Origin: Holophagales bacterium
Lineage (GTDB): Bacteria; Acidobacteriota; Thermoanaerobaculia; UBA5066
NCBI GenBank assembly: GCA_016714815.1
Contig: JADKBZ010000010.1
Coordinates: 151,510 to 215,509 of the forward strand
Length of the DNA stretch: 64,000 nucleotides
Direction: 5' to 3'
A program made the translations under genes and the position numbers. Below the pieces are notes generated by a model. It worked only from the letters and a program-made list of their open reading frames with translations. It was not told the DNA's origin and ran no database searches. This document shows positions 47,084 to 57,151 of the stretch, piece after piece (the first letter of the stretch is position 1; each line of letters starts with the position of its first letter).

Positions 47084-48373
47084 CTAGACGTCCCCCAGTG
47101 CGTCACCTTCCGGCCCGGGAAGAACGCCTTCGGTAACGAGCCGGGTCCGCACGGTCTCATGGGTCACAGGGTCGGAGTAGCGCCACTCGATGAGGCGGAC
47201 GCTGTTGGCCGCGCACTTCTCTCGCTTTCGCTGGTCCATCTCCTGTCGGTCAGCCAGCCCCTGTTCGCCACCGAAGAGGTCGACCGGGAAGTAGTGCTGC
47301 ATGCCGTTGTATTCGATCGCCAGCGCAAGCGCCGGGACAAAGATATCGAGCCGTTGACCTTCGAGCCACGGAAGCCGAGCCTCTCGTCGTACCTCCAAAC
47401 CGGGAAAGAGCGCCGCGACGATCTTCTCGAGAGACACCTGCGTAACCCACCCCTCTCCACGTTGCGGGAGTCCTGCCTCGGCACGGTAGGTTGACTCCAT
47501 GGCGCGGAGATAGGCGCGGTCGTCTGCCTTATCGAAGAGCCGCCACATGTCCGGGTTGGTTTGAAAGCCAGCAGCTGGACCCTCTCGATACCAGATCAGA
47601 TCATCCGGAGCCGGCTCGCCGAATTTCTCCTCATAGCGCCTGCGCCACCATCCAGGTCCATCTCGGCGCCAGATGGCGATCAGGCCATCCCGCATCACCG
47701 AGAAGGTGCTCTGACGTGGCCCCGCCGCTACACGGACGTCCGAAGCGCGACCCCGCCTCTCAAGGTCTCGAATGGACACCGGCACGGGCTGGTCGAGCAT
47801 CTCTGCCACCGCCCTGAGCGGGTCATACACGTGGGCATAGAGAGCCGCGGAATGCACGAATGGCCGCTGGTTCGCAAACAACTCCACCGCAAGGTCAAAT
47901 ATCTCTCGCGCTCGGGCTTCTCGTTCCTCCGCAGTGCCCTCAAGCAGCTGCCGCAGCTTCGACTCGAGCACCAAACCCCAGAGCACCCACCTGTTCTCCC
48001 TACACCCACGACCGCGCATCGGGATTGACTGTGCCCCGGCAGCAGCAACCTTCTCCGCGACGGCAAAGTCCCCCCGCGCATACCTCAGCGCCGAGAGCCC
48101 GAGAGCAAGCTGATGTGCGGTGGCCTCACCCCCAAATGGGGAAGCGGCAAAGGCCACGTGCCAGGCGGTGGCGTCCCGGGAAAGCAGAATCTGCTCGACC
48201 TCCGCGGGCGAGAGACCGACAAAGGAGCAGGTCTTCTCGAATCGCTTGAGCGCCTTCCTCGCAGCGGGGGCCGCCCCCGTCTCCTTTCGAGCGGGTCGTA
48301 AGGCATACGCGGCACTCGTCGTCCCGGAGACGACTGGGGCTTTCGTCCGCTGCGATCGAAACGTCTTTGGCAT
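47084..48373 (-). CDS. Vsr/DUF559-like endonuclease-domain protein (unit 1 copy)
   Basis: About 429 residues. The C-terminal 110 residues show a Vsr-like PD-(D/E)XK pattern: LDIFVPALALAIEYNGMQHY, a Q..D..K helix (DRQEMDQRKREKCAANS) and VRLIEWRYSDP. The N-terminal 300 residues are unrecognised and helical. ATG 48373 is chosen because GAGGAG lies upstream; a GTG at 48406 is the alternative. The gene is flanked by direct copies of the 68-bp hairpin motif and reads opposite to the other cargo gene. Confidence 0.65.
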   Translation of the reverse strand: MPKTFRSQRTKAPVVSGTTSAAYALRPARKETGAAPAARKALKRFEKTCSFVGLSPAEVEQILLSRDATAWHVAFAASPFGGEATAHQLALGLSALRYARGDFAVAEKVAAAGAQSIPMRGRGCRENRWVLWGLVLESKLRQLLEGTAEEREARAREIFDLAVELFANQRPFVHSAALYAHVYDPLRAVAEMLDQPVPVSIRDLERRGRASDVRVAAGPRQSTFSVMRDGLIAIWRRDGPGWWRRRYEEKFGEPAPDDLIWYREGPAAGFQTNPDMWRLFDKADDRAYLRAMESTYRAEAGLPQRGEGWVTQVSLEKIVAALFPGLEVRREARLPWLEGQRLDIFVPALALAIEYNGMQHYFPVDLFGGEQGLADRQEMDQRKREKCAANSVRLIEWRYSDPVTHETVRTRLVTEGVLPGPEGDALGDV

Positions 48374-48515
48374 CCCTCGCTCCTCGCCCGCTCGACGTCT
48401 CTTCACAGCCTACCCACATCGGCCGTCCTTCGCTCGCCTTGGTTCCCCCGCCACGACGTGCCGCAGCGCCCCATCCCAGCGAAGCCGCCCTGCCCGCAGG
48501 ACGAGCACGGATCCC

Positions 48516-50200
48516 CGCCGCCCCCGGTTCCGGCCGGAGGGGCGTTCGCGCTGCCGCTCTTCACGCCGTGTGCCGGCGGGGGCCCCGCGCCCCCCTCGCC
48601 GTCACACGCCGTGAATCCCCTGCGCGTCGCATCACTGCGGCCGGTCGCGGCCTCCGTGCCGCGCCGCACACGGGCCGCTCGCGGGCTAAGCCGGCTTAGC
48701 CCGACGCGTACCCGCTCTTGTCCCTCGGCGCTCCCGCGCCGAGGGGGCGCCCCTCCGGCCTCCAGGGCCGCACGGCGACCCCGCGGCACAACGGCGTTGG
48801 TGCCGCGCCGGGGGCGTCGCAAGGCGGCTCCGGGCCTGCGGCACGGCCCTCAAGGGGCCGCGTCCTCCGGCCCTGCGCGGCGACCATCGCCTGGCACCCG
48901 GCTCGCCGCTTCGAGGTGGTCCACTTTTCGGCGTTCCTCGTCGTCGTCGCGTTCGTGGCCGTCGCCGCTCGCGAGCCGGTCGCCAGGCTGGTCCAGGCGG
49001 CGGCGAAGCCGCCGCGGCAGCTCATGGCGTGTCACGGGGCGTGCTGCCAGGGCGCGCCGCCGCGCGCCCGCACGCCTCGCGCCACGCCGGACCACGCCGG
49101 ACCACGACGAGGACGACGACGAGAAGGAGACCGACGAGGGAAGCGGCTAAAGGAGGAAAGCAGCTCGAGCCTCGGCGTCGTCCCGCGGCGACTCGTCGAC
49201 GCGGAGACCGAATGGGCTCCGCGATATCAGAGACGTCGCGCTCCGGCCCGCAGGCGGTCAAGGACGCGCGAAGCGCGAGGCTCGCAGAGCCGGTTCCTTG
49301 ACGGCCGAGGACCGGGGCGCACGGCCTCGGGGTCATCTGCGTCGGCGGCGACGGCGGCGAAAGGGACGTCCGATGCGTCGCCGTGGAGGCGGCAGAAATC
49401 GTTAGCCTACGCGGCCTTCGTGGCAGACGTCGTCTGCCTGCGAGCCCTCCGATGCAGAAGACGTTCGGCGAGAAGGGCTGCCAGGCTTCTTTCTTTAGCC
49501 GCTCCCGGGCGGTCCCCGGCGCGCTGGCGCGAGGGCGCTCGGGGCGCGGTGCTCGAGCACCGCAGCGAAGCGAGGAGCGCAGATGTCCGCGCCCCGGTCT
49601 TCGCGCCCGTAGTGCCAGCGCTTCAGCGCCGCGTCGGCGTAGCCGACGCCGCAGCTGTAGATGGCCTGGCGCGGCGCTCGCTCGCGCCGCCGCCGGGCCG
49701 AGGAGCACAGCGGCGCGAGCACCGAAGGCGCGTGCGGCGGCGCGTTCGCGAGCGACGTGCCCAGGCCCTTCAGCCGCACGAGCGAAGCGAGCTCCGATCG
49801 CCCCCGGCGGTTTGACATAGCCTTCGGTTATGTCAAAGGTCCGGCCGCAGGCCGGACCCGGAGGCGGGAGGGGCGCCCCCGCGCAGCGAAGCGCAGCGGG
49901 ACTTCAGCCGTTCCGGGGCCGATAAGCGCGCTTATCGGCAAGCGCCCCTGACGCCGCGCGGAGCGAAGGCGACGCTTCGCCGCAGCTACGCGCCGCGGCA
50001 GGGATGCGAGGCGCGTGACGGGACGGGGAAATTGGGGCCCCGCCCGGCGCGCGCCTCGCAGAGCATCCGGCTCCTCCGCCCCTCCCGCCGGAGCCGCCCG
50101 GGGGCGTCCCCCGTCCCACGGCGCCCGCTGGCGCCGTGCCGGGCTCCGCTCTCGGCGTGCTTTTCTCGGGTCGCGTCCCCGCAGGATCACGTAGCAGGCC
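48516..50200. ncRNA. SE2, complete hairpin-dense non-coding element
   Basis: About 1.7 kb with no supportable gene, lying between the nuclease and immunity 2 genes. Arm A runs from 48516 to about 48830; arm B (about 49811-50125) is its inverted homologue; the middle matches SE1. Hairpins include 48683-48702 (GGGCTAAGCC/GGCTTAGCCC), 48722-48745 (CCCTCGGCG/CGCCGAGGG), 48783-48806, a three-way fold at 49257-49300, 49811-49837 (TTTGACATAGCC/GGTTATGTCAAA with a UUC-type loop), 49838-49858 (GGTCCGGCC/GGCCGGACC) and 49918-49939 (GCCGATAAGC/GCTTATCGGC). Stems change while positions stay fixed. Function unknown. Confidence 0.65.
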
Positions 50201-50221
50201 ACGGCACGAGTCCGCAGCGCC

Positions 50222-50803
50222 CTAATCCCACCAGAGGAATGCCTCAAGTCTAGGGTCACCAGGCGTAAACGGAGACTCCTCGGCATGAGCGACTCTCAGG
50301 AGCACCTCCGCTTCATCATCTAGGAGCGGCCGGAGGAAGCGGATGATCATCGTGTCGTTGCCCTTCATGGTCACACTGAAGACGGGAAGCCGCGCTAGCT
50401 CTTGCGCGAAGGAGTCCGGATCGCCAGGCTGTTCGTTGACTCCCCATCGATCCGATCGACGCATTTCCGACAGAATCTGAGTCTTCGAGAGGCGTGGCTC
50501 CTCGTCCTTCTCGAGAAAGGCAGCGCCAAACCGGCGCTTCGTGCTTTCACGGTAGCGCCAGACCAGTAACCGAAAAGCCAGAGTCTGACGTTGATCCCCC
50601 ATCCAGCTCTCGGACGTCTCCAGAAACCCCTTCGTCAGAAACCGCTCAAACGAGTCTTGACTCGCCCAGGCCGACTCCGGAAGGCCCAGGGTCGCGGCCC
50701 TTTGCTGTTCTTCGCGTCTGAAGACATCCCAGAGAAGGCTACGTGCCTGGGGAGTGTCCGGTCCTCGGGGGCGTCTCGGCTTCTTGCGGAACGACCAGAT
50801 CAC
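50222..50803 (-). CDS. Candidate immunity protein for toxin 2 (unit 1 copy)
   Basis: A 193-residue protein starting at the GTG that overlaps the toxin 2 TGA as GTGA (50803-50800), so it is translated with the toxin. The sequence (VIWSFRKKPRRPRG at the start, ending DPRLEAFLWWD) belongs to no family I recognise and has no relation to the immunity 1 candidate. Position and coupling are the evidence for an immunity role. Confidence 0.7.
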   Translation of the reverse strand: MIWSFRKKPRRPRGPDTPQARSLLWDVFRREEQQRAATLGLPESAWASQDSFERFLTKGFLETSESWMGDQRQTLAFRLLVWRYRESTKRRFGAAFLEKDEEPRLSKTQILSEMRRSDRWGVNEQPGDPDSFAQELARLPVFSVTMKGNDTMIIRFLRPLLDDEAEVLLRVAHAEESPFTPGDPRLEAFLWWD

Positions 50804-52124
50804 CGTCCGGCCCCCTGTTGCACTGCCGTGGCGAGGACGCCGCGTTGATACGAGCGAAGCGAGATCGGCGTTCCGGTTGATGACACCCAGCCCCCCTTCC
50901 CCAGCACGTACTCGATATTGAACTCTGGGAAGAGGTCGATGAATCTCCCGTACTGAGTCTCGGCACGCCATGCGGCATCAAAGGTCGTCTTCAGCTCAAG
51001 GCCTTCTCCGTATTCCGGCAGAAGGATGTCGGGCTGGGCTGCGCCATAGCCGTCGGAGTACGTTCGACGAGTCTGTGGATCGAACTGCTGAGAGAAGTCC
51101 TCCAGGTTTCGCTGCGCCCACCTCTTCGTCGCCTTGTCCGCTTGTTGCCCGACCCTCTGCGGCGACAAGCCCTGCGCTTCGTAGTCGGTCACAGCCCTCT
51201 GGTAGGTCGCGGTGACGCGAGACCTGTAGTACCGAACTGCGCCAGCCTCGCCTGCAGCCTTCGCACCCGCTACCAGACCGGCCGTCTTGGACGCCGCGGT
51301 GAAGAACAAGGCCGCCTTCTCGCCCCCCGAAAGGTCATCCTGCGCCAGGGATCGGATCTCTTCCATAGGCAGCAGGTCGTACGCCGTGTTCTGTACGCCC
51401 TTCCACGTGCTCCCGAGCCCCGGGCCCTCCCTCATCTGCGTTTCGTAGATCTGATCCTGCAATCCGAACGATGCCGCATTCGAAACACTCCGCGCACCGT
51501 TGAACAGCGACTCGCCGAGCCCACGAAGCGTCCCGAGATTCTTCTGCTTCTCCACGCGGCTCAGAGTCCCCAAGGAAGCGAGGTTCAATAGATCGTGAGA
51601 CATGTCCTTTGCGAGCTCGGGGTCAGCATAGGTTCTGGGATCCCACCAATCGCCTAGCTTGAGCCCCCACGGGTCTTCGGGGCTATCCGACACGAGTCCG
51701 CAGCTAAACGCGCCGCAAGCCTGACGCCGCCAGAGGCTTAGCGTCGGCGATGCCCCGACGCGGAAGGGCGGGAGAAGCTCGAAACCCCTGACGCGAGTTT
51801 CCGGATAACTCGGCGGCGGGCCTCGCAGAAGGTTGAGGTCGACGAGCGTCAGCGGGCCGAGGCCAAGTTCTCGGCGTCGGCGTTCGCGGTGTCGACGAGG
51901 ACGATGTCGCCGAGATTGAAGACGGGAGGCTCTTCGGCTTCAATGTCAGCGGCGGCAGCCGGCGCAAGCGAAGCGAGCAGGCCGGCCGCGTCCGTCTTCG
52001 TCGCCTTGAGTGAGGCGGGTGGGTTCGACCCCCACACGCTCGTGCGCGAGGCCTCGACGTGCGGCGCCAGCAGCACCGCGAGGGCCAGGAGCACGAAGGG
52101 CCGCGTGAGTCTCACGCGGCCCAT
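50800..52124 (-). CDS. Polymorphic toxin 2, PD-(D/E)XK-like tip, frameshift in the shared part
   Basis: About 441 residues. The signal peptide MGRVRLTRPFVLLALAVLLA is intact here. One base is missing near 51855 (GCCAAG against GCCGAAG in toxin 1), so the shared region is split; from 51693 the frame is open again through SDSPEDPWGL into a new tip. The tip ends AQPDILLPEYGEGLELKTTF, a D...E-x-K nuclease pattern, then FPEFNIEYVLGKGGW. The likely action is DNA or RNA cleavage in competing cells. The immunity gene is coupled directly behind it. Confidence 0.7.
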
Positions 52125-52162
52125 TCTGCAGCTAAGGGAGGAAGCAGCGCTGCGGTGACCGC

Positions 52163-52552
52163 TCAGTTCGTCGGCTCCGGGCGCTGGGGCTTGATCGGCA
52201 GGAGCCGGGCCCGCTCTCGGCGCTCGTCCACCGTGATCAGCGCCCCGGCCAGGAGGTCCCCTTCGAAGCGCTCGAGCGCCTTGAGGAGGCGGTCGCCGAG
52301 GGAGTGCGGGGAGACGGCTTCCGTCCGCATCTGGAGCACGCTCGGCCCCTCGGCCTGAGTCGCGGCCAGGATCGCCCCGAAGTCCAGGTCGTTCGTGACG
52401 ACGACATAGCCGTGCGTGCGCGCCCAGGCCATCAGCGCCTGGTCTTCCGCCGTGGCCTGGCCCACCGTCGACCAGTGGACGGCATCGTGGCCGGCCTGAC
52501 GGAGGAGCTCCGCCCACCGGGGCGAGAGGTTCATGTCGAGCAGGAGCTTCAC
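52163..52552 (-). CDS. DUF5615 PIN-like toxin (unit 2 copy, intact)
   Basis: A 129-residue protein, the uninterrupted version of 39851-40239: LLLDMNLSPRWAELL, VVVTNDLDFGAIL and the C-terminal RLLKALERFEGDLLAGALIT. The GTG start overlaps the DUF433 stop as GTGA. Presumed ribonuclease toxin of the DUF433 pair. Confidence 0.85.
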   Translation of the reverse strand: MKLLLDMNLSPRWAELLRQAGHDAVHWSTVGQATAEDQALMAWARTHGYVVVTNDLDFGAILAATQAEGPSVLQMRTEAVSPHSLGDRLLKALERFEGDLLAGALITVDERRERARLLPIKPQRPEPTN

Positions 52553-52779
52553 GCCGAGGCCAGAGGGATCTCGACCTCGCCGGCGCGCCAGGCCGCGTAC
52601 TGCAACGCCTGCCGGATGTCCTCTTCCTCCAGGTAGGGATAGAGGTCCAGGATCTCGGCGTGCGTGTGCTCGGTGGCGACAAGCCCGACCACAGTGCTCA
52701 CCGTGACGCGCATCCCCCGGATGCACGGCTTTCCGCCCATGACTTTGGCGTTGAAGGTGATGCGCGGCAGCTCGCCCAT
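52549..52779 (-). CDS. DUF433 antitoxin (unit 2 copy)
   Basis: 76 residues, identical in sequence to the unit 1 copy. Because the integrase upstream has lost one base before its stop, its frame runs into this gene and predicts an integrase-DUF433 fusion; I treat them as separate genes. Confidence 0.82.
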   Translation of the reverse strand: MGELPRITFNAKVMGGKPCIRGMRVTVSTVVGLVATEHTHAEILDLYPYLEEEDIRQALQYAAWRAGEVEIPLASA

Positions 52780-52786
52780 GGCCCCT

Positions 52787-53837
52787 TCATGATACCGGTT
52801 CGGTCGAGTCGGGATGCCCGCATCGGGTTCCTCCTTCCGCGGCCCCAGCCGCGCCGCCGGGTGAGTAGCCGTGTGAATCTCCTTGAGCTTCGTGATCGCC
52901 ACGTGCGTATAGATCTCCGTCGTCGTCAGCTTCACGTGGCCGAGGATGGCCTGGATCATCCTCACGTCCGCCCCGTTCTCGAGCATCAGCGTCGCCATGG
53001 CGTGCCGGAAAAGGTGACATGAGCCGGTCTTCGCCACGCCCGATGCCTTCACGTAACGGCTCACGTACAGACTGAGCGTCTTCGGCGCGATCGGCTCACC
53101 CTCGCCGGCGAGGAAGATGAAGCCGCGGTCCGGCTCGATGACGAAGTCCGGCCGGGCTTCGCGGACGTACTTCGCGATCCACGCCCCGGCCCGCTCTCCG
53201 ACCGGGACGACGCGGTCCCTTCGGCCCTTCCCCTGGCGGACCGTGATCGTGCCGCGTTCGGTGTCGACGTCGTAGACCTTCAGGCCCGCCAGCTCGGTGC
53301 GCCGGATCCCCGTCGAGTAGAGGGTCTCGAGAATCGCCCGGTCTCTCAGGCCCTGGGGTTTCCGGATGTCGGGCTGCGCCAGGATCGCCTCGGCTTCGGT
53401 GGCCGTCAGGACGTGCTTGGGGAGCCTCTTCTCCACCTTCGGCAGCTCGAGCTCCGAGGCGGGGTTCGAGAGGAGGTGATTCTCGCGCGCGAGCCACTTG
53501 AAGTACTGCTTGATGAAGCTGAGGCGGTGGTGCTGCGTCGAGAGCGTCAGCGGGCTGCCGTCGGGCTTCTCCGTGTAGAAGAGCATCCGCTGGTAGCGCT
53601 CGATCATCGGCTTGGTGACGTCGCGGGGCTTCATGACGTCGCGCTCCTGGCTCCAGACGACAAAGTCGGAGATCGACCACTCGGCCGACAGGACCGTCCG
53701 GCCCGAGTAGCCCTGACTTTCATGTGCTCGAGATGGGCCTTCAGAAGGACGACGAAACCGCGAGGGTCGGTGGTGTCGCGGAAGGCGAAGACCCGCTTCC
53801 TTCGGGCCGCCGCGCGCCGTCGGGCCGGGCTCGTCAC
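52787..53837 (-). pseudogene. Tyrosine recombinase (unit 2 copy, two frameshifts)
   Basis: The same protein as 40474-41526, with all catalytic residues in the open part. Single-base losses occur near 53713 (after HLEHMKVR) and near 52812 (before the stop, giving read-through into DUF433). Several amino-acid differences from unit 1 exist (for example MIERYQ against MLERYQ), so it is a distinct copy. Confidence 0.8.
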
Positions 53838-53847
53838 GGCCCTGCTC

Positions 53848-56800
53848 CTACAGCCGGCCCGCTGCGCGGCGGAGGACGAGCTTCGGCTCGGGCAACGGGT
53901 ACGACGGGATTCCGAGCGTGGCTCCGAGGAGCGGAGTTTCGGCCTCTTCGTGCGAGAAACCGTTCAAGTGCGCATGGGGAGCGAGGTCCGGCTCGTCTTC
54001 CTCACCCCGACCGGCCCCCGACCACCCCCCGACCAAGGGCCGACCCGGGGCCGACCGCGGTCGGCCGAAAGCCCCGACCGCTCTCCGTCGTACTCGGCCA
54101 GGCCCGTGATGTCGAGGAGGCCCGGGAGGAAGCGCGAGCCGTCCTTCCCCTCTCCCCGGCAGAGCAGTTCGTAGACGAAGCTCTGGCCCCGGCCGCCGCG
54201 GTGCAGGAGCAGGTACTCGAGCGCGACGAGCCGCGCCAGGTGGACCTTCAGCTGGGTGTCACCCCAGCCGGTCGCGGTCCTCACGTCCCGACGGCTGAAG
54301 CGCAGGTCCTCCCGCGCGACGCCCTGCTTCTCGCAGACGGACGTGACCAGGTCGTCGAGGTGGACGAGAAGCCGCCGCGTCTGCGGCGGCAGCTCGTCGA
54401 GGCTCCGGCCGAGGACCTCGGAGGCGAGACGGTTGGCGAGGGCGACGTCGGCGAGCGTCGCTTCGACGTACTCGACGACCTCGCCGTCGACCGTCAGCGA
54501 CTTCACCTCCCGCTGGTACTGGAAGAGAAGGGCGATGGCCTCGATGAGCTTGAGGTACTTGACGTGGTCGCGCCGCATCCGCGTCTTCTCGTCGAGGAAG
54601 GTGAGGCGCGAGGCGTAGGGGTTGTGGACGAGGAGAGGGCGCAGGAGCCGCTGGGCGTTGCGGTGGACCTTCAGCGCCTTCGGCTTCCGGCGTGAGGCCA
54701 GGATGCCGTCGAGCGTCGAGGCCCGCCGCTGCAGCTCGTGGATGCGCCGCGTCTGCTCGCGGCTCTCGTCGACGGTCAGCACGAGGCAGCGGTTGAGGAG
54801 CTCTTCGTCGACCTCGATCGCCGTCGTCGTCAGGAAGATCATCACCGGCCCTTCGACCCGGTACTCCTGCGTGACGAGGCGCCCCGTCTGCGGGTCCTTG
54901 CCGGTGGAGGCGATCGACAGCTCGCCTTCGGACTGGAGGAGCTTGAGCGCGTAGCCCGCCTTCTCGGCCCCTTCCTCCTCGGCGATGGCCAGGATCTTGT
55001 GACGGAGGCTCTTGCCCTCTCCGAAGTAGAAGAGCGACTGGCCCGTAAGGGCCGAGTACTTCTCGCGCTCTTCTTCCGGGACGAAGCCGAGGACGGCTTC
55101 CATGAGCGCCGACTTCCCCGCCGCCGAGCTCGACTGGACGATGACGGCGAGCGGCTTGTCGAGCTTTCTCGAGACGGCCGCGAGGTAGGCCGTGAGCTTG
55201 TTCGTGTCCTCGCCGACGAGGCCGCCGGTCTCGAAGTCTTCGAGGATGCGGGCGGAGGAGGTTCTCGCGGAGGAAGGCGAGGGCCTCGGCCGTCTCCTCT
55301 TCGCTGAGGAGGACCGCCTTCTCCTTCGGCTCGAGCGTCTTGCGGATGCTCTCCTGCTGAAGCTCCTCGGCCTTCCGCAGGAGCTGGCCGAGGTCGCGCT
55401 TGATCGTCTCTTCGATCATGCCCAGCTCGTGAGATGCCTGCTTCTCGAAGGCGGCGCGCTGGCGAGCCGAGTAGAGGTCGAGGGTGTCGACGAAGAAGCC
55501 GGAGAGCGGCGACGGCGGCGCGAAGAGGGCCTCGGCCTCGGGGCCTTCGCGGGTGACGAGGACGTTGAGCTTCAGGACGCCCCAGGCGAGGTTCTTCTTC
55601 AGGCCGCGGAGGCGGTAGCGGCGATCGCCGAGAGGGACGACGACTTCGTCGAGGTTCGGGGGTCGTCTGCGAGGCATCGCCCTGGAGCTTCTTTCTTTAG
55701 CTGCTAAAGGGGCCGGCTGCTCGGACGTACGTACGGCGGGGACGGGCGGGATGGGCGCGAGAGGCGAGGCGGAGCCGGAGCGGCCGGAGGCGGCGCAGCC
55801 GCCTCGGCCAGCGCCGCGGCAGCGGCGCCGTCGCCGTGCTCGCGGTTTTCGCCCGTTTCCCATCCACACCGCCGTCCGCAGGAGCAGGCCGAGAGCCTTG
55901 CCCGCCGGCTGGACCTTGAGCGCGTACTCGTTCGCGTCCATTCCCTTCGGAAACTGGACGCGCGAGCAGCCGATCCCTTCGGCCTGGAGCTTCTTCCCGA
56001 GACTCTCGGCGGCCTTGTCGCCGGCCTCGTCGCGGTCGTAGGCGATCAGGACGTGCGCGGTGCCGTAGGTCTTGAAGGCCGCGAGGTGGTCGTGCGTGAA
56101 GCCCTCCACGCCGTAGGAGGCCGTCACGTTGCGGAAGCCCGCGCACCAGAAGGTCAGCGCGTCGATGAGCGACTCGCAGAGGATGATTTCCTTCGAGGAG
56201 ACGAGGGCTTCGACGTTGAAGACGCCGCGGTGAGGACCGGGGAGGTAGAGGTGCATCGGGGTGCCGGGGCGCAGGTTGGAGAGGAGCTTGCGGCCGTAGG
56301 CGCCGAGGACCTCGCCGCCTTCGCCCAGGATCGGGATGACGAGCGAGCCGTTGAGGTGCTCGTGGCCGCTGTCGCGGAGGACCCCCAGCTTCTGGAGCCT
56401 CGTACGGATCTCCTGGCCGGCCTTCCTGTTCATGGCGGGGAGGCGATAGCCGAGGGTGCGGTTGGCGTAGCCGAGCTTGAAGCGGTCGACGAGCTCGGGA
56501 TGCACGAGGCCCCGCTTCTCGAGATAGCCGAGGGCCTCGGGACTCTCCTTCAGCGTCTGGTGGTAGTAGCCGATCACCTGGCCGAGCAGCTCGCGGTCGT
56601 CGGCGTCGAGGTCGACAGGGGGCGCGAGCTTGGGGACGGTGGAGCGCTGGGGCGGGCCGTCGAGCGACGGCATCGTCGGGAAGAAGTCGGCCCGCAGGAT
56701 CTCGACGGCGTGCCGGAAGCTCACCCCTTCGGCCTTCATCACCCAGTCGATCGGCGAGCCGCCCGTCTGGCACTCGCCGAGGCAGTGCCAGAGGTTCTTC

Positions 56801-56964
56801 GCCGGAGTCACGACGAGGGAGGGCTCGCGGTCGTCGTGGAAGGGACAGCGGCCGATCAGGTCGGCGCCGTGCCGCTTCAGCTCGACGCCCCGAGCTTCGG
56901 CGAGCCGCTCGAGCTGGACCTCTTCACGGATGCGCCGGAGCAGCTCGTCGGGGATTCGCGCCAT
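53848..56964 (-). pseudogene. Primase (unit 2 copy, diverged and frameshifted)
   Basis: Aligns along the full length of 41537-44656 but with many substitutions: VQLERL against VPLERL, HCLGECQTGG against HCLGACQTGG, and FNVEALVSSKEIILCESLID against FNVGALVSSKEVILCEALLD. Frameshifts lie near 55770-55850 (linker), 55665, 55250 (after ALAFLR) and 54040. CHC2, Toprim and Walker A motifs are all still present in pieces. The divergence is far greater than for neighbouring genes. Confidence 0.8.
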
Positions 56965-57071
56965 CGGTCACCTCCTCCCCGTTCGACCTGAAAACCCTCG
57001 CTTCCGCCGACCCGTGTCAAGAGGGCTTAGCGAGAAAACGGGGGCCGGACTTCGTTCATAAGTTGTTGACG

Positions 57072-57095
57072 GTAGAGTACGAAATTCGTACCTAC
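57072..57095. promoter_or_regulatory. XRE operator (unit 2 copy, one base lost)
   Basis: Same palindrome as 44765-44789, but the right arm reads TTCGTACCTAC, one base shorter. TTGTTGACGG precedes it as in unit 1. Confidence 0.6.
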
Positions 57096-57151
57096 GATCA
57101 AGTGCATGACCCGGTCCCCTCCGATTCCGCTCCCTGACACCCGCCCTCGTC

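Larger units (their letters stand above)
39353..51661. repeat. Tandem unit 1 of a 12.3-kb integrative element
   Basis: The sequence from 39353 onward recurs from 51662 (offset 12309 bp). The left boundary is the DPWGL codon region of toxin 1 and the right boundary is the same region of toxin 2. Contents: toxin N-terminal part, DUF5615, DUF433, integrase, primase, XRE, two nuclease-type cargo genes, SE2, immunity 2 and toxin 2 tip. Joined end to end, the unit would encode one complete toxin 2 gene. Confidence 0.85.

Noticed and set aside
48718..49815. Long open frames inside SE2 and SE1 (for example 365 codons at 48718)
   Set aside because: They have no family features, are not kept in frame between SE1 and SE2, and are explained by high GC. 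The hydrophobic LLAASLVGLLLVV stretch on the minus strand has no credible start.
34113..50200. Integron attC array
   Set aside because: Only the interrupted SE1 hairpin carries GCCTAAC and GTTAGGC; the other arms have different stems and no consensus boxes, and there is no IntI-type integrase. The cassette-like use of the 68-bp motif is reported separately as an open question.
34113..50200. Group II intron, retron or diversity-generating element
   Set aside because: No reverse transcriptase gene or domain V-like motif is visible anywhere in the window.
52549..53634. Integrase-DUF433 fusion protein in unit 2
   Set aside because: It arises from one missing G compared with unit 1, where the two genes have separate stop and start codons.
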